A DNA stretch of 64,000 nucleotides from contig JAMPIT010000894.1 of the NCBI GenBank assembly GCA_026261815.1, positions 59,057,647 through 59,121,646 on the forward strand. Reading direction: 5' to 3'. Of the stretch, positions 12,724 through 28,073 are shown one piece after another; the stretch's first letter is position 1; each line of letters starts with the position of its first letter. The notes under the pieces were generated by a model that was not told where the DNA came from, ran no database searches, and was given only the letters and a program-made list of their open reading frames with translations. Made by a program: the position numbers and the translations under genes. This DNA comes from Monarcha castaneiventris obscurior (taxonomy: Eukaryota > Chordata > Aves > Passeriformes > Monarchidae).

Positions 12724-15700
12724 ATAAGAAAAAGAAAATATTAAAAAGTTAACTTTTGCTCCAAGTCTTACTTTTAAATAAAGCAAAGACAGAGACCACC
12801 TCTATAACTTCATCTGTAGTGCAACTGTAAGACTATGATTTCCATGTTAAGAAAATACTGGAAATCTCAGTCTCAATAATGGTCACCTCTGATATTTTGA
12901 TTAGTAGAAATTTTACAGGTTTGTATACCATCCCAAACACTGCCAATTACTCTGCCTCTTTGATTCTAGTTCCTAAAATCATGCCAAAGAACATGCAGTG
13001 AGAAAGCATCTTGTAATATATTAGTACCTACTGCAAGAAGTACAAGAACTAAACCTTGAAGATAACAAGATCATCTAAAAGGAAGTGCAAAATTACAAAT
13101 GTTGACAGAGGAATGCAAACTCAATACAATGCCTCCACAATTACATTCTTCCTCTTTTAAATGTGAAAATAGTAACAAACTTAGAGCTTATTGGTAGCCC
13201 TGAAACAGAATGAAAGGGGCCAAATGCAAAAGGCTGAAGAGTAAACAAGGAAGTCAAAACTTAAGGTCCCGTTGTTTTCTAGCCCAAGTTAGCACAAAGC
13301 CTTATAGTTTCTGTGGAAACTCTTCCATTTGGCACCACAAGAAAAGGCTGCAGTCTCAAAATGAGAAACAAGTCAGAGTATCAAAAAAGTGGTGTAAGAA
13401 TGTTAAGGTACTGAAAGCAACTGAAAGTTAAAACAACTGGTTTTAAGAAAGAAACCAAAGATGCATGTTTAAAATATATTAGACTTACAAATAATTAAGA
13501 AGACATGTAATGTGAAGTGAAGAGTCCCAAGTGAGATGAAACCAAAAAATGTTGATGGGCAGATGAGGAAAGTTACTTTTGTGCAAAGGCCAGGAAAAAA
13601 GTTAGAAATTTGAGCAGAGATGAAGATTGTTTCAAGTGCTTTATATTGAGTAAAACAATAGAAGAGGAGAATATTTCCTTGTTGTGAAGAAAAAATGAGA
13701 GTAACAGACCTTGTTAAACTTTGAAAAATATGAGATACACAAAAAGCAAGGAATCAACATTGGCAACAAAATGCAAAAACAAGATTATGAGTCAAATTCC
13801 TAGTGTTAGTTATTAGGGTTTTCAGGGATAATCACAGGATCACTTCTAGAGAATACTTTTTTCCCCCAGACTCATTCTGAACCCTTTACCCCAGGCTAGA
13901 ACTAGGTGAAAGCAGTGGTATGGGAACATCTATCTCAAGTGACTAAACTCTGCATTATTGATTTTCCTCAAGCTGAGTGCCGTAACTCTTGCAGTACTTC
14001 AGTGCTGCTACGTTGGATCAAGTGGTAGGATATCTTTGAGGAGATACTGGAAAACTGACCAACAACATGCTTTCCTGTTTTCTTTTCCTCTGAAATACCG
14101 GATACTGATTGTTGCCAAAACAGGATATCAAACAAGTGATTTTGACCTGAGTCTGTACAGGAATTCCTTTGGGTTATAAAGGACATAAAAGCATAATCAT
14201 TCCCTCCCAGACCTCCCACATTATCTGTGCTTTGCTTTTCCCAGGAAAGCAAAGGAGTTCAGAAGGAAAACATACGGAAATCAAAACTAGAACAGCAGGA
14301 AACAAAATTTTATAAAAATAAAAGTAATAGGCATCACATTTAATTCTAGTGTAACAAACTATTAACTGAAAGAGAACATGCCAAAAATTTATTGGGGTTT
14401 TTTTGTGAATTTTGAGGATGACGTCTATAAATAAATTAAGAAAAAACATTTGTACTTGTTTGAATGGCCCTCATGATTTCCTTCCTGAGATAAGTGAACA
14501 AGCCAGTCATATCCTGTGTGAAAACTGTGTACAAACTGTGTTCTTCCAGAAATGAAGAAAAAAGACAAAACCCCCTGAGCATTTGTTACATCATTTAGTT
14601 AAATTAGTCAGAGGACAATGCAAAGTCACTCTTAAGAAGAATAAGATGTCAACACTTGGAATAAAATTCATTAAACTTATTTTGATTATCCATTAATTGA
14701 AAAGATTTATGTTCTCCTTAGGTTTTTATAACGAAAATAAAAAGGGTGCAGAAATATACAGACACAGATTTCCTTATTTCTGGGTTATTCCTGGGTTACT
14801 CCACTTTGTCTAGTTTAGTCAATTGAAGTGAGTGGCAACAATCAGCAACTCATACTAGGTGTTCTATAGAGACTCAAAGAGCAGGCAACTCAACCATCCT
14901 AGCAAAATTCATATTCTTTTTCCATTGTTTTTTTATTTCATCAGGGACAACTTCCAGAGTTCATGGATTTTTCAAGACAGACATTTTTAAGAGACACACG
15001 GGTCAGTATTATTGTACTTTGATTGAGGTACTTCAGAAATTGCCTTTCTGAAAGGCTGGCTTTATTAAATCCAGTCTTTATTCTGTCAAAGTGGCATTGA
15101 GTTAAAAAAAATATTTTTCCTTGCCAAAGCTGACAGGGCAAGAACCTCTACTCATTAATATTTTTCTTTTTAAAGCTGCACTAACAGAGCTTGCCTTCGT
15201 CAGAATCCTGGAAGAGAAAGCATGCAGACCTTGTATGTCTCATCCTTGGACAAAGGAGAATCAGACAGTAGGAATCCAGAGTACAGCAACATGAGATTTT
15301 GATGATGGTTCAGTAAAATAATTCATTAGTTCCCTTGTTCAGGTTCAGCACAATGTTTTTTGGGCGAAGGAAAGATTGAGTAAACCAATACTTCTACAAG
15401 GGTGTTTTCCTTGGATATTGAGTGTCACAATCAAAACCTTTAGACTGTAAAAGGCAAAGGTGTACCAGGATAAGATGAGAAAAAGTTTAAATCTGGACTG
15501 ACTCATGTTATTTTAATGATTTCATGAATTTCTGATATTTAGTCCTTTCTCAATGCCTAGGTAGGGAAAGCAAAAATCATTTTTAACCTCTTATTCATGG
15601 TTCCAGTGCCATGCACACTATGACTGGCCTGTTGTTTCTTGTTAGATCAGGAAAAGAATGGGATATAAACAAATTAAGGAAAAGAATAGTTAATGTACCT

Positions 15701-18517
15701 ACCAGAAGAAGACTTTGCTAAGAAGAGAATTTATTTTCTAAAAGGAAGCACCAGAAAACAATTTTTTCAAAATATTCAAGAAGGCACTGTAGAAATTAGC
15801 ATGCATCTCAGTACTTGGATAGGACTAAACAAGTTCATCTTCAACATACATCATTCTGTGCCTTTGAATCAAATTTGTTACAAAATTTACTACCTTTCTG
15901 GTTATCAACACCTTAAAATAACGAATATTAGCATCTGACTACAATCTGAGTTTACAGAAAGGCCATTGCATTACAGCACAAAAGTATAGCAGCAGAATAA
16001 GGAAGACCATTGCTTACTTAAAAGATTTATGATACATAATGTAATTTAGGATGCTATTTTGAAGTGCTATTTTATTTTCATATACGAAAGAATATATGCA
16101 TTTTAGAAATAATAATCTTAAATAGTCAAATCTTTAAAACAGAAGCCTGAGGCTACTTGATTCCAAAAACTATACAGCCAGAGAGTTTTGTCTTAATTGC
16201 ACTGCCACAAGATGTTGATGTAGTTAGATCTAAATGACTTCACCATGCCCTTCCTCTTCCCCTCCACACAAAATGAGAGCGATCTAAATGAGTACCAACA
16301 CTTTTGCATATATAGATACATAATTCCTGAAGATACCATTCCCAATTTATTATTTTACCAGCAAAACAGCACATTTTAACAAGCAGAGACTAATCAGCAG
16401 CCAAATCCTTTCTTAACCATGTACTTTTGGAAAAACACACTTGCGTCTTCCAGAACCACTCAGAACTTTTTATTTATAACATTCAGCTACCTGTGCAGAT
16501 AACTCTACATACTCTCTGTGTCTCCCGTGATGTTCTTTCTAAATTTTACTAAACTTGTATTTTCAGGAAGTTTTTTTTCTTTGATTGTTGTTTTGGGTTT
16601 TTAAAATCAGATCTATGTAGATCATATTACAATGCTGATACAAATATCACAAAGGTTTATAAAGTCTGCCAGAGTTTATATACATTTTTGGTGGCATGAT
16701 AATGAAACAACCCGTATTTGGGGTTTCTAACACTGCAAGCAGTAACTTATATACAATGCACTAAATGACATTATTTGTTTCCTCACTGCATATTGTCTAA
16801 ACACAGCCGTCAGAATTTACAGTTACGTCAGTGTTCAAACATGAAATACAACTGTATTCTGCATCACCAGAGGAGCGTCCTTTACTTACCAAAGTTACTG
16901 ATTTGTGGCCATCAGTCCATTCTACTTATAATGCCGACAGGCTTCAGACTCGGTTTTTTAAAACATGTTGTAACAATTGCATATAGACACATAAATCAAG
17001 ACTTAACTTTTAAGAAACCTGAAATTCCTCAGTGACCTCCCCATCCACACTGAGTCATTTTGCATCTTCTAATATACTGGAGACCTGCATATCAATTTAT
17101 ACTCATTATTCAAGTAAAAAGGACTTAAGCATACAGGCCCACTTCTAACAGATATGATAAAAATATTTCACTGTGCTACAGGATACAATATACCTGTACA
17201 AGATACCCTGTGCTACAGGAAGACTGCTCAGACTTCACTCTCGCTTCCATTTTTTCACTGTTGTTACCAAGTCTGCACTCATCTGTTTTGCAAGTATTGA
17301 CCTCACATTTCAAATCAAGGAAAGTTTTATCTGTGAGATCAGCATATTCTTTACATAGACATACTTCTATTGCTACTGAGATAGTTTGGGAAATAAAATC
17401 CACTACTATAAATCCATTAGTGCCTTTTCTTGGAGTTTGTTGAACAGCTCGACTCTCCACTGAAAGTAAATGAAATGAAGGAAAAGGACAGAAGAGAAAT
17501 TATGTCTCTGGGAAAATTTAGATTTCTATATTCAGTTTAGTTTCCATGTAAGGCTAGAAGTCATAACCCCCAGGGCCTCAATATGTTAGGCCTCTCTGCT
17601 AACTCTAAATTCTTCTTTCAATATAGGCTCATTTTGTGTATTATTAATGAAATTTTAGTTCAGAGGGTAGTGCCAAAGAGCGATAGATCTTCCAGTTGCA
17701 GCTCATGGTACATCTTTAGGCTTAGTAGCAAAAAGACTGACACTTGCCAGCACTGAAGACCAAGGGGATACTATATAAATTTCTCCACCCCTGTATGAAC
17801 TAATATTCTCTTCTTCCCCCTTTCTCTTCACCTGCAATCACTATAGAAGATGCCCTGAAAACCTCATCAGTGAAAGAACCACATTAAAGGAAAAAAAAGT
17901 AGGTGTTTTCTAGCTTTGTACCATTCTACTAAAAGTCACAGAGTCAAACCCATGTGATTCCATGCATTTCTAATTTCAGGACAGTTTGAGTGCTGTACTC
18001 TGACTTGACCAATAAAGATTGTAGGTCAAATGTTTTCAGTCTCTTCCAGACTAGCAAGAGATGAAGTGGAAAAGTAAATATCAGGGTTATGTCTATGTAA
18101 CTCAGGTCACAAAAACAAGGTGCCTACACAGCTTAAGATATAAAATATCTTTGTAACCTTAATATTAATTTAACCCAAATCATTATTTTTATCAATATAA
18201 CTTGAAAAATATTAATATAACCTGATACCTATAACCTAATTCCTATAACCTAAATCATAACTTTTAATATCCATATAATCTAATATAAATAACTTTTTAT
18301 ACAATGTAATGGCTAGTATAGTTAATAATAATTAGTTAATAATAACTAGTTAATATAGTTAACTAGTTGCTTATACGCAAAATAGAGAAAAAGAAAAGAG
18401 ATAAAAACTTACCAGGTGTGTTTTAGAGATAAGTAAGTGTAGTACTAATAAAAAATTGGCAAGCAAAGCCAATTATCCACAAAACCAAAAATTTAGGCCG
18501 GTTAAGACCAAATAGAC
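12724..18517. other. AT-rich non-coding sequence
   Basis: No gene recognised. Between 18160 and 18365 the sequence is a degenerate, very AT-rich tract with recurring TATAACCTAA and TTAATAATAACTAG strings. Confidence 0.55.
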
Positions 18518-18886
18518 TGAAGGGCATCACAACTGCGCATGCCTCAAAGACAAAGTTGAAAAGTTCAAATGTGAAAAAAACTTTAGTAGCCTTCATCAAA
18601 GACCCCCAAAGACCCCCAAATTGGGGAAGTGCATGCGCAGTGCAAAAAATTATCTAATAACCATGAGATCATGCTATATAAATTAGTTCTGGCATGTATG
18701 TGATGATGCTGTAATGACATAGCAACATTATGCAAAATTTTACTGTATAAATAAACCACCGCACTTAACAAAGGTGGGTGAGTTAGGAAAAAAATCCCCC
18801 TCACCACCAGCACTACAATAAACAAATACCTGCTCTATAGACATCGGTCTGTGGGGATTTATTTCCAGCCTATCTTTCAGGCATCA
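18518..18886 (+). mobile_element. solo LTR with TATA and poly(A) signal
   Basis: A TATAAATAAA box lies near 18746 and AATAAA at 18817-18822. The segment ends ...TTTCAGGCATCA, a typical LTR end. The U3 part contains GCGCATGC strings and a repeated GACCCCCAAA. I recall very similar LTRs from songbird genomes. The 5' boundary is uncertain (the TGAAGGGCATC start is my best guess) and no target duplication was found. Confidence 0.65.
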
Positions 18887-21800
18887 AGGGATAATAAGGT
18901 TTAAATCTGTACAAATATTTACATCTGCAATATTCAGATAAGCTTTGCTGTCTGTGAGAAGTCTGAATAGCAAATACACCAGGTCCTAGAGGAAATTCTG
19001 GCCAGTATAACAGAGAAATGGTTCTATATTTCTATATCAGTAACAGCCTGTTTTCCATTGATGAAGACAAACTGCTGTGGCTGTGACACTTGCATTCATG
19101 CTGTATACTGTATTAAAAATTCTTCTTTGCAGAGTAAGTATCTTAAAAATCAAAATAAGCTTGATTTTTTAAAGATTGCTTGACATCTCTAAAAACCTAC
19201 CAATCTTGCATTATCTGCTATGTCTAAAGTGTTACTGCTCCATTCAAGCCTTCACCCAGAGTCCAGGTAATCTGAGCTCCATTGAAGCCAGCGACGATCT
19301 CTGATCTGTTCCTGGGGCATTCATCAACTGATCTTGGTTATGCATTTCATCTCTTAAACCAGTGTCTCAATATTGTTCTCCAAGTGATAAACCCCTAGAG
19401 ATTTCAATAAGGCTCTACATGGAAAAAAATTCTGTACTCTGTACTCAGAACTTGTCGGTATTTTTCTTCTTATTCTAGTGTTACTACTCTGCAATATGAT
19501 GCATGTGCAATATATTTTGATGTATGTGCAGATCCCAAAAAAATATACCTCAGGACTGGTACTTGCATCAGAATTGAAAATAAAATAAAAACATGGTTAA
19601 TATTTTTCTGTCCAAGCAAGATTTCTTGAACATCATAGTGTATTTCAGGACAGCACTTTACTTTGTCAGTGTTCACTTTTTTGTAGGTCATATGTTTAAA
19701 ATCGGCAACACATCTGTACTACATAAAAAGCTTTTCTTATGTGAAATCTCTCTATATTAAATTCTCTGCTTTATGTACCAAAATAATTATGTGACAAGCA
19801 CTGAATAATAGATTTTAAACAATAAGCCTCTCACAAGAAACAATATTGTGAACAGCAAATTGAACAGAAGAACAAGGATGTGTTTTTAACCTGCTTTTCC
19901 ATAGGTTAACACTGAGTACTTAATGTTTTCATAGATTACATACCCTTTCCTAGCATTTGTTGGTGATATGAACAATTTTACATGAGTCCTTTAAATTCTT
20001 TTCAAAAAAAACAGTTGAAAATCTGAAGTTCAGAGACACTAAATATAAGAATCTCAAGGCTGCAGCTGTGGAAGTGGAGTCCCAAGGGGCAGAGAAACCA
20101 ACATTAGCAAACCTCAGGACCAGCACCCAGATGTAGGATGTTGATTCACTGGAGGTTTTCATATTACTACTTAAAAACAAACAAACAAATAAAACCAACC
20201 CAAACCTAAATTCTAAGAGAAAAACTTCTGTTAATCACCATAGCTTCAAGTTTTCTTCTGCCTGACAAACAGCATTGTTGGGAAATAGTCTACTCAAAGA
20301 AATAGGATCCATCATTGTACTATAACCAAGAGCTGTTTATTTTAATCAATACCCTTGGCTGAGCAAGTAGAAGTTTCTTTTAGGAAAAGACATGTGGAAG
20401 CCAAGTAAGACTTGCTCACACTTCTCTGTTCAGACTTCGGCCAACACAGCACAACACTAGAAACTACAAAAGGCTTGCTTAAAGACTGGTAAAATAAATA
20501 TATCAGGGAAAATTTTAGAAGGCAAATGATGAGATGGAATTTCCTTTAAATGATCATTCATAACCCCCCAAAACACTAAGACAATGCATCAGTATTTATT
20601 TATTCTGCTCATGATGCAAAAATATAAACCAAGAAAATCTCCAAGCTCCGACAAAACCTTCGTCAGAAATCTTTGCTAGCACTGTTCCTGCTTCAGGAAT
20701 ATTAAACAGTGTTTGCAACAAATACTCACAAGACAAAATTCTTTTTAGAAGAAAATAATAAATTTTTCTGAATAGAAGAATCCAGCAAGGAAATGTGGTG
20801 TTATATTGCCTCCTTTGTGCAGAATTCTGAGTGGTTTAGTTCCACAAACAGTATGTTGCTTATGCTGGAAGTTCATTTCATTTTTTATCAACAAGATAGG
20901 CTAAAAAGATTTGTTTGACATTTGAGGAACATAGCTCAGCAAATCACCTAGCACATGCACAAGTTCTTTAGTGACACTTCTATGGGGTAGGAGAGGTATT
21001 TTAAAAATTATGTAATAGGATCCCAGGGGAACAGACAGACACCTGATTCCTGACCGTACAAACCCTGCTAACATTACAAGAGAAAATTTCAAAAGTGCAT
21101 TGACTGTGAAAATTCTATTTTATGAAAGTTACTGAAGGCTTTAGAAAAACAGAAATTAGAAAATTTCTCTTAGGGAAAGCACAAGCCATCTGCTTTTCTT
21201 GCAAAAGAAAGATCCCAAGTATTTGACCATTTTAATGTGTAAAAACTGAATTAATAACTAGACAATGTTCCAAACATTTGTTGCAGAGTTAAAAATATTA
21301 CCGTTTGGTTCATACTTTAGCCAATCTGAAAGGTGCATACTTCCACTGCACTTCAGTTGTCCTACCACAGGATAGAGCATCAATTACATTCAGATATTCT
21401 CCACTTGTCAAGTCTGTGTTTAGTTCTGGGCAAGTGAAAATATGATGAAAATCAAATTATTCTTTGGGGGTTGTGAAAGCCATAATGCATACGTAGTCCA
21501 AAGGAAATCAGAGTAGCCATTCTTAGAAGGTATTTCCTAGGTGAAGAACTATTTAAGAAGACTTTTAGGGATTAAATGAGGTTCCATTGATTAACTGCAG
21601 ATGTGTTTCTCCTTGGTTATATTAGACAATCCGAGGCAGCTACATTCTGTATTTTTCATTACTATGAATCTTTGGAAAAATTAAAGTTTCATGATGCTCA
21701 CAAAACCTGACATTTTTGTGGACCTATTCTACCTATACATAACACCTGCTGTCATATAAAAAGAAGCAATATGCAGTTCCCTCTTTACATATGACAAAAC

Positions 21801-22500
21801 CCCAGAAAAAACCAGTCGAGGAGCCACAGTGATAGGCATTAGAGAGCACAACTTATAGACACACTTTACAAAGTCCTATCAGAGCAGCAGCTTGGGCTGC
21901 TCTAACTTAACACGAAAACTATATCGTCTCCTATGGAAAGCTCATCTTCCTGTAATGCCAAAGAAACAGTCTCCTGGACTACCCCCACCATGTGCTAGAG
22001 GGTTCAGGAGGCACTGATATTTTTCAAACAAACATTTGTTTATCTAAGCTAAAAATTATGTCCTATAAAGCCTGCATGACAGCAACAATTCCTATGTTTT
22101 CCTTGTTGGGTCTTACAGTTTAATTGCCACATGTTACATGAGTAAGTAGACACAAATTTGAGGAATTAAGTTATAAAAATGCATGCTTACCAGCTGGTGC
22201 AGAACATGAGCAGTGAAGTTGAAAAACATTATAATCAGCACATAATTCACTGAATTTGCCTTCCTTAAAATCTGGCTTGGAATCCTTTTTGCTCTCAATC
22301 TCATCTGAAGAAATCTTATCCAGTTCAATTATAACAGCTGACATTTTGATAGTTTCAGTAAAAATCAAATTAAAATCAAAGCTGAATAAAAGGAGAAGCC
22401 AGTTTTAGTTCAGCATCCCCAAACTTGCTGTCCAAAAATAACTATCACAAGAAAGAAAAACAAAAACCAGACTGTAACTGCGCAAAATATTCAGGTTCTT
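18887..22500. other. AT-rich non-coding sequence
   Basis: Nothing recognisable beyond short chance reading frames. Confidence 0.55.
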
Positions 22501-22501
22501 C

Positions 22502-22530
22502 TTGTTGTTGTTGTTGTTGTTGTTGTTGTT
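22502..22530 (+). repeat. (TTG)n microsatellite
   Basis: Nine perfect TTG units followed by TT. Confidence 0.95.
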
Positions 22531-24959
22531 AAATCAGTGACAGAGAAACTCTATCTTCCAGCTCTGGAGCATCTAATAAACATTGCAGCTCTTCTCTAAA
22601 ATAGAAAACTACTACTTTAAAAAGTTCTTCTGTTCTTGCAGTGACAACAACATTATGACATTTCTGAATAGCTGCCAGAAAAATAACAAGGATAAGCAGA
22701 GACATTTGTATGCCTGCTAAGTTGTGGACTTCCTAACTGTAAGAGTCTAACTCACATTTTGTTCCCCACGGGTCCAGCTGGGAGGGGCTAATACCAGTGG
22801 GAATGAGCGCATCCCAACCCATCCTGGCATTTGTGCCTTGTTACTTGTGCCACAATTATGTTTCCTTGGTGAACACTCAAGTCATTGTCTGGGATGTGTG
22901 TGGGAAGATATATTACCAAAAACTATGTAATTCCTTAAAAACTAATAAGAAATGCTTCACAGTTTCTCTGCTTATTATTTTAGAGCCTTGAGTATAAAAA
23001 TGTGTCTTACTAAGAAAATACTAAGGAAGAGTAACATTAAGGAAAGTGGTTTACTCTTTCAAGCTTTTTTATTATTGTTTTTGTTTCCTTAAATGCAACT
23101 AAATCGCAACAGAACTCAAGACATGAAAATGATCCATCTCTTTCTAACCTGTCCCAGCAGACCTCTGAGCACTCTAAACAGTGCCAAAGGAGTCACCCAC
23201 TTGGAGATGCTGGGAAGCTTGCAGAGCAGCCAGGCAGGGTCAAGAAGATGCTCCAGAGGAGGGCACACTGCATTGAAAGGCTTGGAACAACACTGCCAAC
23301 TTGTAAATTCCTTAAGAATAATAAAGGACATAAAGCATGAATTAGTGATTAAAACAGGCCATACGAGAAAAATTGCTGAACCTGAGCTACAGGAAAGGTG
23401 ATGTGCAATTTCCCAGCTAGACGCTTGCTATCCCTTTCTTATTTTCTCTTTGCACAGTGAGAAAGAGAAGAAAATAATGCAAAGAAAGACAAAATATCTA
23501 CGCAGCCATGCAGCTTTTACTAAACAGTCCCTTGTCCTGCAAAAGCAGGACAAATCCAAAATCCTAAACTCAACTTGAAAAACACTGAAACATCAGGTTT
23601 AAACATAAGTCACCTTTAAACTTAGCTGCTGATGGTGGTATCCTCAATAATCTCAATGCAAGCAGGGAGCAGATGGAGGTTCCATGTGCTTGCAGTAGAA
23701 ACATATCCTCAAACAGTTATAGTTAAAAAAAAAAATTCATCTATTTACCAGTGGGATACTACTTTAAATATTTAGGTTAGGGAATTTCTATGAGATAATA
23801 TCTAGATTGGATATGATCACAACAAGGAACACAACTGAGGTAAAAAGGCTAATACCAACAAACAGAGAAACATGGAAAGGGGACTGTAAAAATCAGTCAC
23901 AGGGGAAGCTTTCCAAGGAGACAAGAAGTATTTTACAGTCTTGTTTTCATTTCACTTCAATTAATGCACATCAGGGGCAGGAAAGGCTTGATGCAAATGT
24001 CACAACACTAAACAAAACTTTAGAAAGGGTTATATAACAAGAAAAACAAACAAGTGTGTTGTTTGGAAGGCAAACCCAGCATGGCTTACACCAACAAAGG
24101 GAAAAGGCAAAAATATCAGACAAAAACCATTCCATCTTTTTTTTTTAATAGCCCTCTATTCCAGTTCCTCTTAAATATGTAAAGTCTAGTTATGTCATAA
24201 TGGGTGGCTAATGTAATCTTACTTTCTCTTCTGAAAGAAACTTTCCCAAATAAAAATGTTGGCTGCAAAGTTTTTCAGAAATTTTACAGGAGGTAACAGC
24301 CCTATCAATTTACTCTTAAAAAAAAAAAAATCCATAGCTTAAATTGCACTTCCCTGCTTATAAAAATTTAAAAATGTATTTTACATGGAGTTGATACATA
24401 AATGAGCCCAGTGTAGCAAAACTTGTAAAGAAAGAAGTAACTTAGTCTTCTAAAGGCAGAACACCACAAATGCCCAGAGGGTGGATCATTTTTTCCATAT
24501 TCAGTGTCCCAAGAACTTTATCTTAGCTTTTGCTGGATTCTTGTAAATTTTCCTGGATATGTAAGCAATTTCACTTCGTGTACAATCCCTTACCTGAAGG
24601 GTTTATGTTCTCCAGTGACATTAATATCAATGTGATTTTTTTTCTCTCAATACTATGCTGCTGTTAAATTTCCCATGTAACTCTGAATATGTAAAACAGT
24701 CAAGAGCATGTTATGTCTTCAGCAGTCTGTGACTGCGTAACACCCTGGTCACTCAAACCTAGGGCTAAACCAAGGTTCTTTTGCTCTGGGTAGGCGCAAA
24801 AGAGAAAATTCCAACTAAATATTCTCAAGAGGTTAAAAACTACACAAAAGTTCACTGCCAAACTATAGAAAATTAAGGAACATTGGCAAAAGACTAAATA
24901 CAACATAACATCACTTACTAGAGTATTGACTTAGCCCAATGAACATAGAAAACCTTTGA
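22531..24959. other. non-coding sequence
   Basis: No gene, LTR or tandem repeat recognised. Confidence 0.5.
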
Positions 24960-25380
24960 AATCATTTGATGTTATGTTCCGTGAGAAGAGTCAGAAGAAG
25001 AAAAAAGGGAGAAAGACAGGAAAGATACAGAAAAACAGACGTTGATACCAAATCTTGGGATCCAGCGATGTGAGGCTCCAAGATTAGGAGTAGGCTTAAA
25101 GGACAATGTGCTTGCCTTGTGGCCAGGCTTCTTAAAGCCTTAGCCCATCCTGCGCCTTCTTCCCAAGTGGGACTTCCAGACTCTTGGCCACTCAGGGGTG
25201 GGTTAAGTGGCACTGGGGAGTTGCCTCCAGTGAGCCATGACTGACAGGCACTGTGGATCTGGGAGGCATGCAGCGGGCCACCACCTCACCAGAGCAAGGC
25301 CTGACCCACCCCGTACCGCACATTCCAAGCCCCAAAGATGTCTCAAAACAGATCACCTTCTCCAATCTCTGACAGACTGT
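24960..25380. other. GC-richer island of unknown origin
   Basis: This stretch is clearly more GC-rich than its neighbours and has abrupt edges, as a decayed retroelement would. I see no TATA, poly(A) signal or terminal repeat that would identify it. Confidence 0.25.
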
Positions 25381-26250
25381 TTCTTAATTTGTACAGGGTT
25401 TTTTCTCTTTGATTTTACACATTTACACACACAACAATAGAGAGGGTACTGTTCCTCTGGCAATCTAGATAATGCCCAAAGAGTTCTATTCTCTATACAC
25501 ATTACGTAGCATATGCAAACCCTGTGAAATGCCAAGCAACTCTGATGGAAGGTAAGGGCCATCCTTTAAATTGAAAAGATGATAAGGTATGGTCAGGAAC
25601 AACTATTTTTAATTTATTTTTAGTTCCAAATCTGTTGAACTCAATTTCCTTGTGGGAATATAAAAACAATGCATTTTGTTAGTGGTCAGTAGAAGACCTG
25701 AAAGGCAGCACATGACTATAGGTCTTTCTCTCATGCTAAAGCAACCAGACCTTCAGGAACCAACATTACTCGTCTACTTTCATCTTGCTCAGCTAATCTA
25801 GCCTGGGAGCAGCTGAAGCCCCATTTCCTTTGGCATATTTCCTTTTCTTTCTATATCCTTTTTCCTCTTCTCAAATTGATGTCAAAAACTTCTTTGCTGT
25901 TTTAATTCTTTTTTGTTAGTCGAGCAATTTTCAGTTGTTCTGTTTCTTCCTCCCTGCTCTACCACAGACTGACACTTTAGGCAAGAAATCTGAACAAAAA
26001 AAAATACTGGTTTTACAAATACAGGTATCAATACACCTCATATAAACACAATATAAAAATATTGTAAGTATCATGGAAACAGAAATCATTTTCAGAACTT
26101 TATTTACATACTTCAAGTCACACATACAGATACTTAACCAAACCAAAAGTGTCAGAACATGTTCCTCCAAATTCTGTCTGAACTACTTTACTATTTAAAA
26201 GCTGCTCTACAAGCAATACTTGCATTTAATAAATCTAGTCATTAGACACT
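25381..26250. other. AT-rich non-coding sequence
   Basis: Nothing recognisable. Confidence 0.5.
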
Positions 26251-26860
26251 GTCTCAGTTTGTGACAAATTAGGAGGAAACATCTTGAGATGAACGTGTTC
26301 TCTAATGGAAGGCAGGTTTTAACAGCCCCATCCCCTACAACGGCCACGTGCCAGCCAACAAAAGTAGCCTGGAGGTCTAGCTGCACCGTTATGGAAGGCA
26401 GTTCTCAGAACCCACGAGAAAGAGATCCGCTGAGCTCCTCACCCGAGGGAGCTACTCCCTAGCAGGTCTTTGAGCACACAACCTGAGGCAGAGAAGCAAA
26501 GAGAGGGGACTCTCCGTATGATGTTCCACATAAAGCTCTACTCCTCGCAGAAGACAAGAACAAAGAACCAAGATTCTGAGGGTTTACCAGGGAATTTATA
26601 ATGGAGAATTTGAAGGTGGGGATAAGGGACACAGCCAATGGGACAAGGGATGGAAGGTGGGGTTAATAGTGAAGGGACCAATGGGAACAAAATATAGGAA
26701 GGACTTGGGGAAAGAACCAATGGGGTGTTGAGGGTAACAGAAGTTTCAAGAACCTATGAACATTAACTAGGGGAAATGACTATTTACAGCTTTCATACAT
26801 AAAACCGAGAGGGGAAAACACGAACCAATGAAACAAAGTATGCAAAGCATTAAACTGGGG
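26251..26860 (+). mobile_element. LTR-like segment starting TGTCTCAGTTTG
   Basis: The first 40 or so bases (TGTCTCAGTTTGTGACAAAT and onward) match, in inverted orientation, the block ending at 60014. That agreement at a TG start argues for an LTR 5' end. The rest of the segment is a purine-rich U3-like sequence. The 3' end is not clear because it runs into the GAA-bearing element. Confidence 0.45.
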
Positions 26861-26989
26861 GATTGTGGGCTCTCACCCTAACCAGGTGCAGGTGATTAAA
26901 ACTTTGGTGCCTGACTCGGTCCCTGACCACCACAGCTGGGTGTCAGTGGTACCCTCACTGGTCAGGGTGGCTCCAGCCACGTGCACTAC

Positions 26990-27370
26990 CACACTCCCCC
27001 ACAGGTTCAAAAGGAATTTCTTGGAGGAAAGGGAAAAAAAGGACCGTTTGTTTAACAAGCAGGGTGCACACAGGCACATGGAAGGAAAAATTAATAATGT
27101 TAGATAATAAAACCTCTTGCTGTGGAGAAGACTTGGTAAATTTTTTTAGAGTTCTGCTTGGTTCCTCCCGAGGTCCTCTGGAGCCAGGGTGCAGTCCCCC
27201 ACGGCCTCCTCTCCAGGCCACAGAGTGGGGCTCCTGGCGATGTTGCAGTGTTTTGGACGGGAGCAAAGCTGAATAGTTCCAGAAGAAGAAGAGGAAGAAG
27301 AAGAGGAAGAAGAAGGAGGAGAAGGAGAAGAAGAGGAAGAAGAAGAGGAAGAAGAAGAGGAAGGAGAAGA

Positions 27371-27409
<39 letters not shown>

Positions 27410-27732
27410 AGAAGAAGAAGAAGAAGAAGAAGAAGAAGAAGAAGAAGAAGAAGAAGAAGAAGAAGAAGAAGAAGAGGAGGAGGAAGAAGAAGGAGAAGGA
27501 GAAGGAGAAGGAGAAGGAAAGGAAGGAGAAGGAGAAGAGAGGAGAAAAGGAGAAAGAGAAAGAAGAAGAAGAGAAGGGAAGAAGAAGAGAAGAAGAAGAA
27601 GAAGAAAAGAAGAAGAAGAAGAAGAAGAAGAAGAAGAAAGAAAAGAAGAAGAGAAGAGAAGAAGAAGAAGAAGGAAGAAGAAGAAGAAGAAGAAGAAGAA
27701 GAAGAAGAGAAGAAGAAGAAGAAGAAGAAGAA

Positions 27733-27764
<32 letters not shown>

Positions 27765-27781
27765 AAAGAAGAAGAAGAAGA

Positions 27782-27813
<32 letters not shown>

Positions 27814-27914
27814 GAGAAGAAGAAGGAGAAGAAGAAGAAGAAGAAGGAGAAGAAGAAGAAGAAGAAGAAGAAGGAGAAGAAGAAGAAGAAGAAGGAGAAG
27901 AAGAAGAAGAAGAA

Positions 27915-27946
<32 letters not shown>

Positions 27947-27961
27947 AAAGAAGAAGAAGAA

Positions 27962-28001
<40 letters not shown>

Positions 28002-28041
28002 AGAAGGAGAAGAAGAAGAAGAAGAAGAAGAAGAAGAAGAA

Positions 28042-28073
<32 letters not shown>
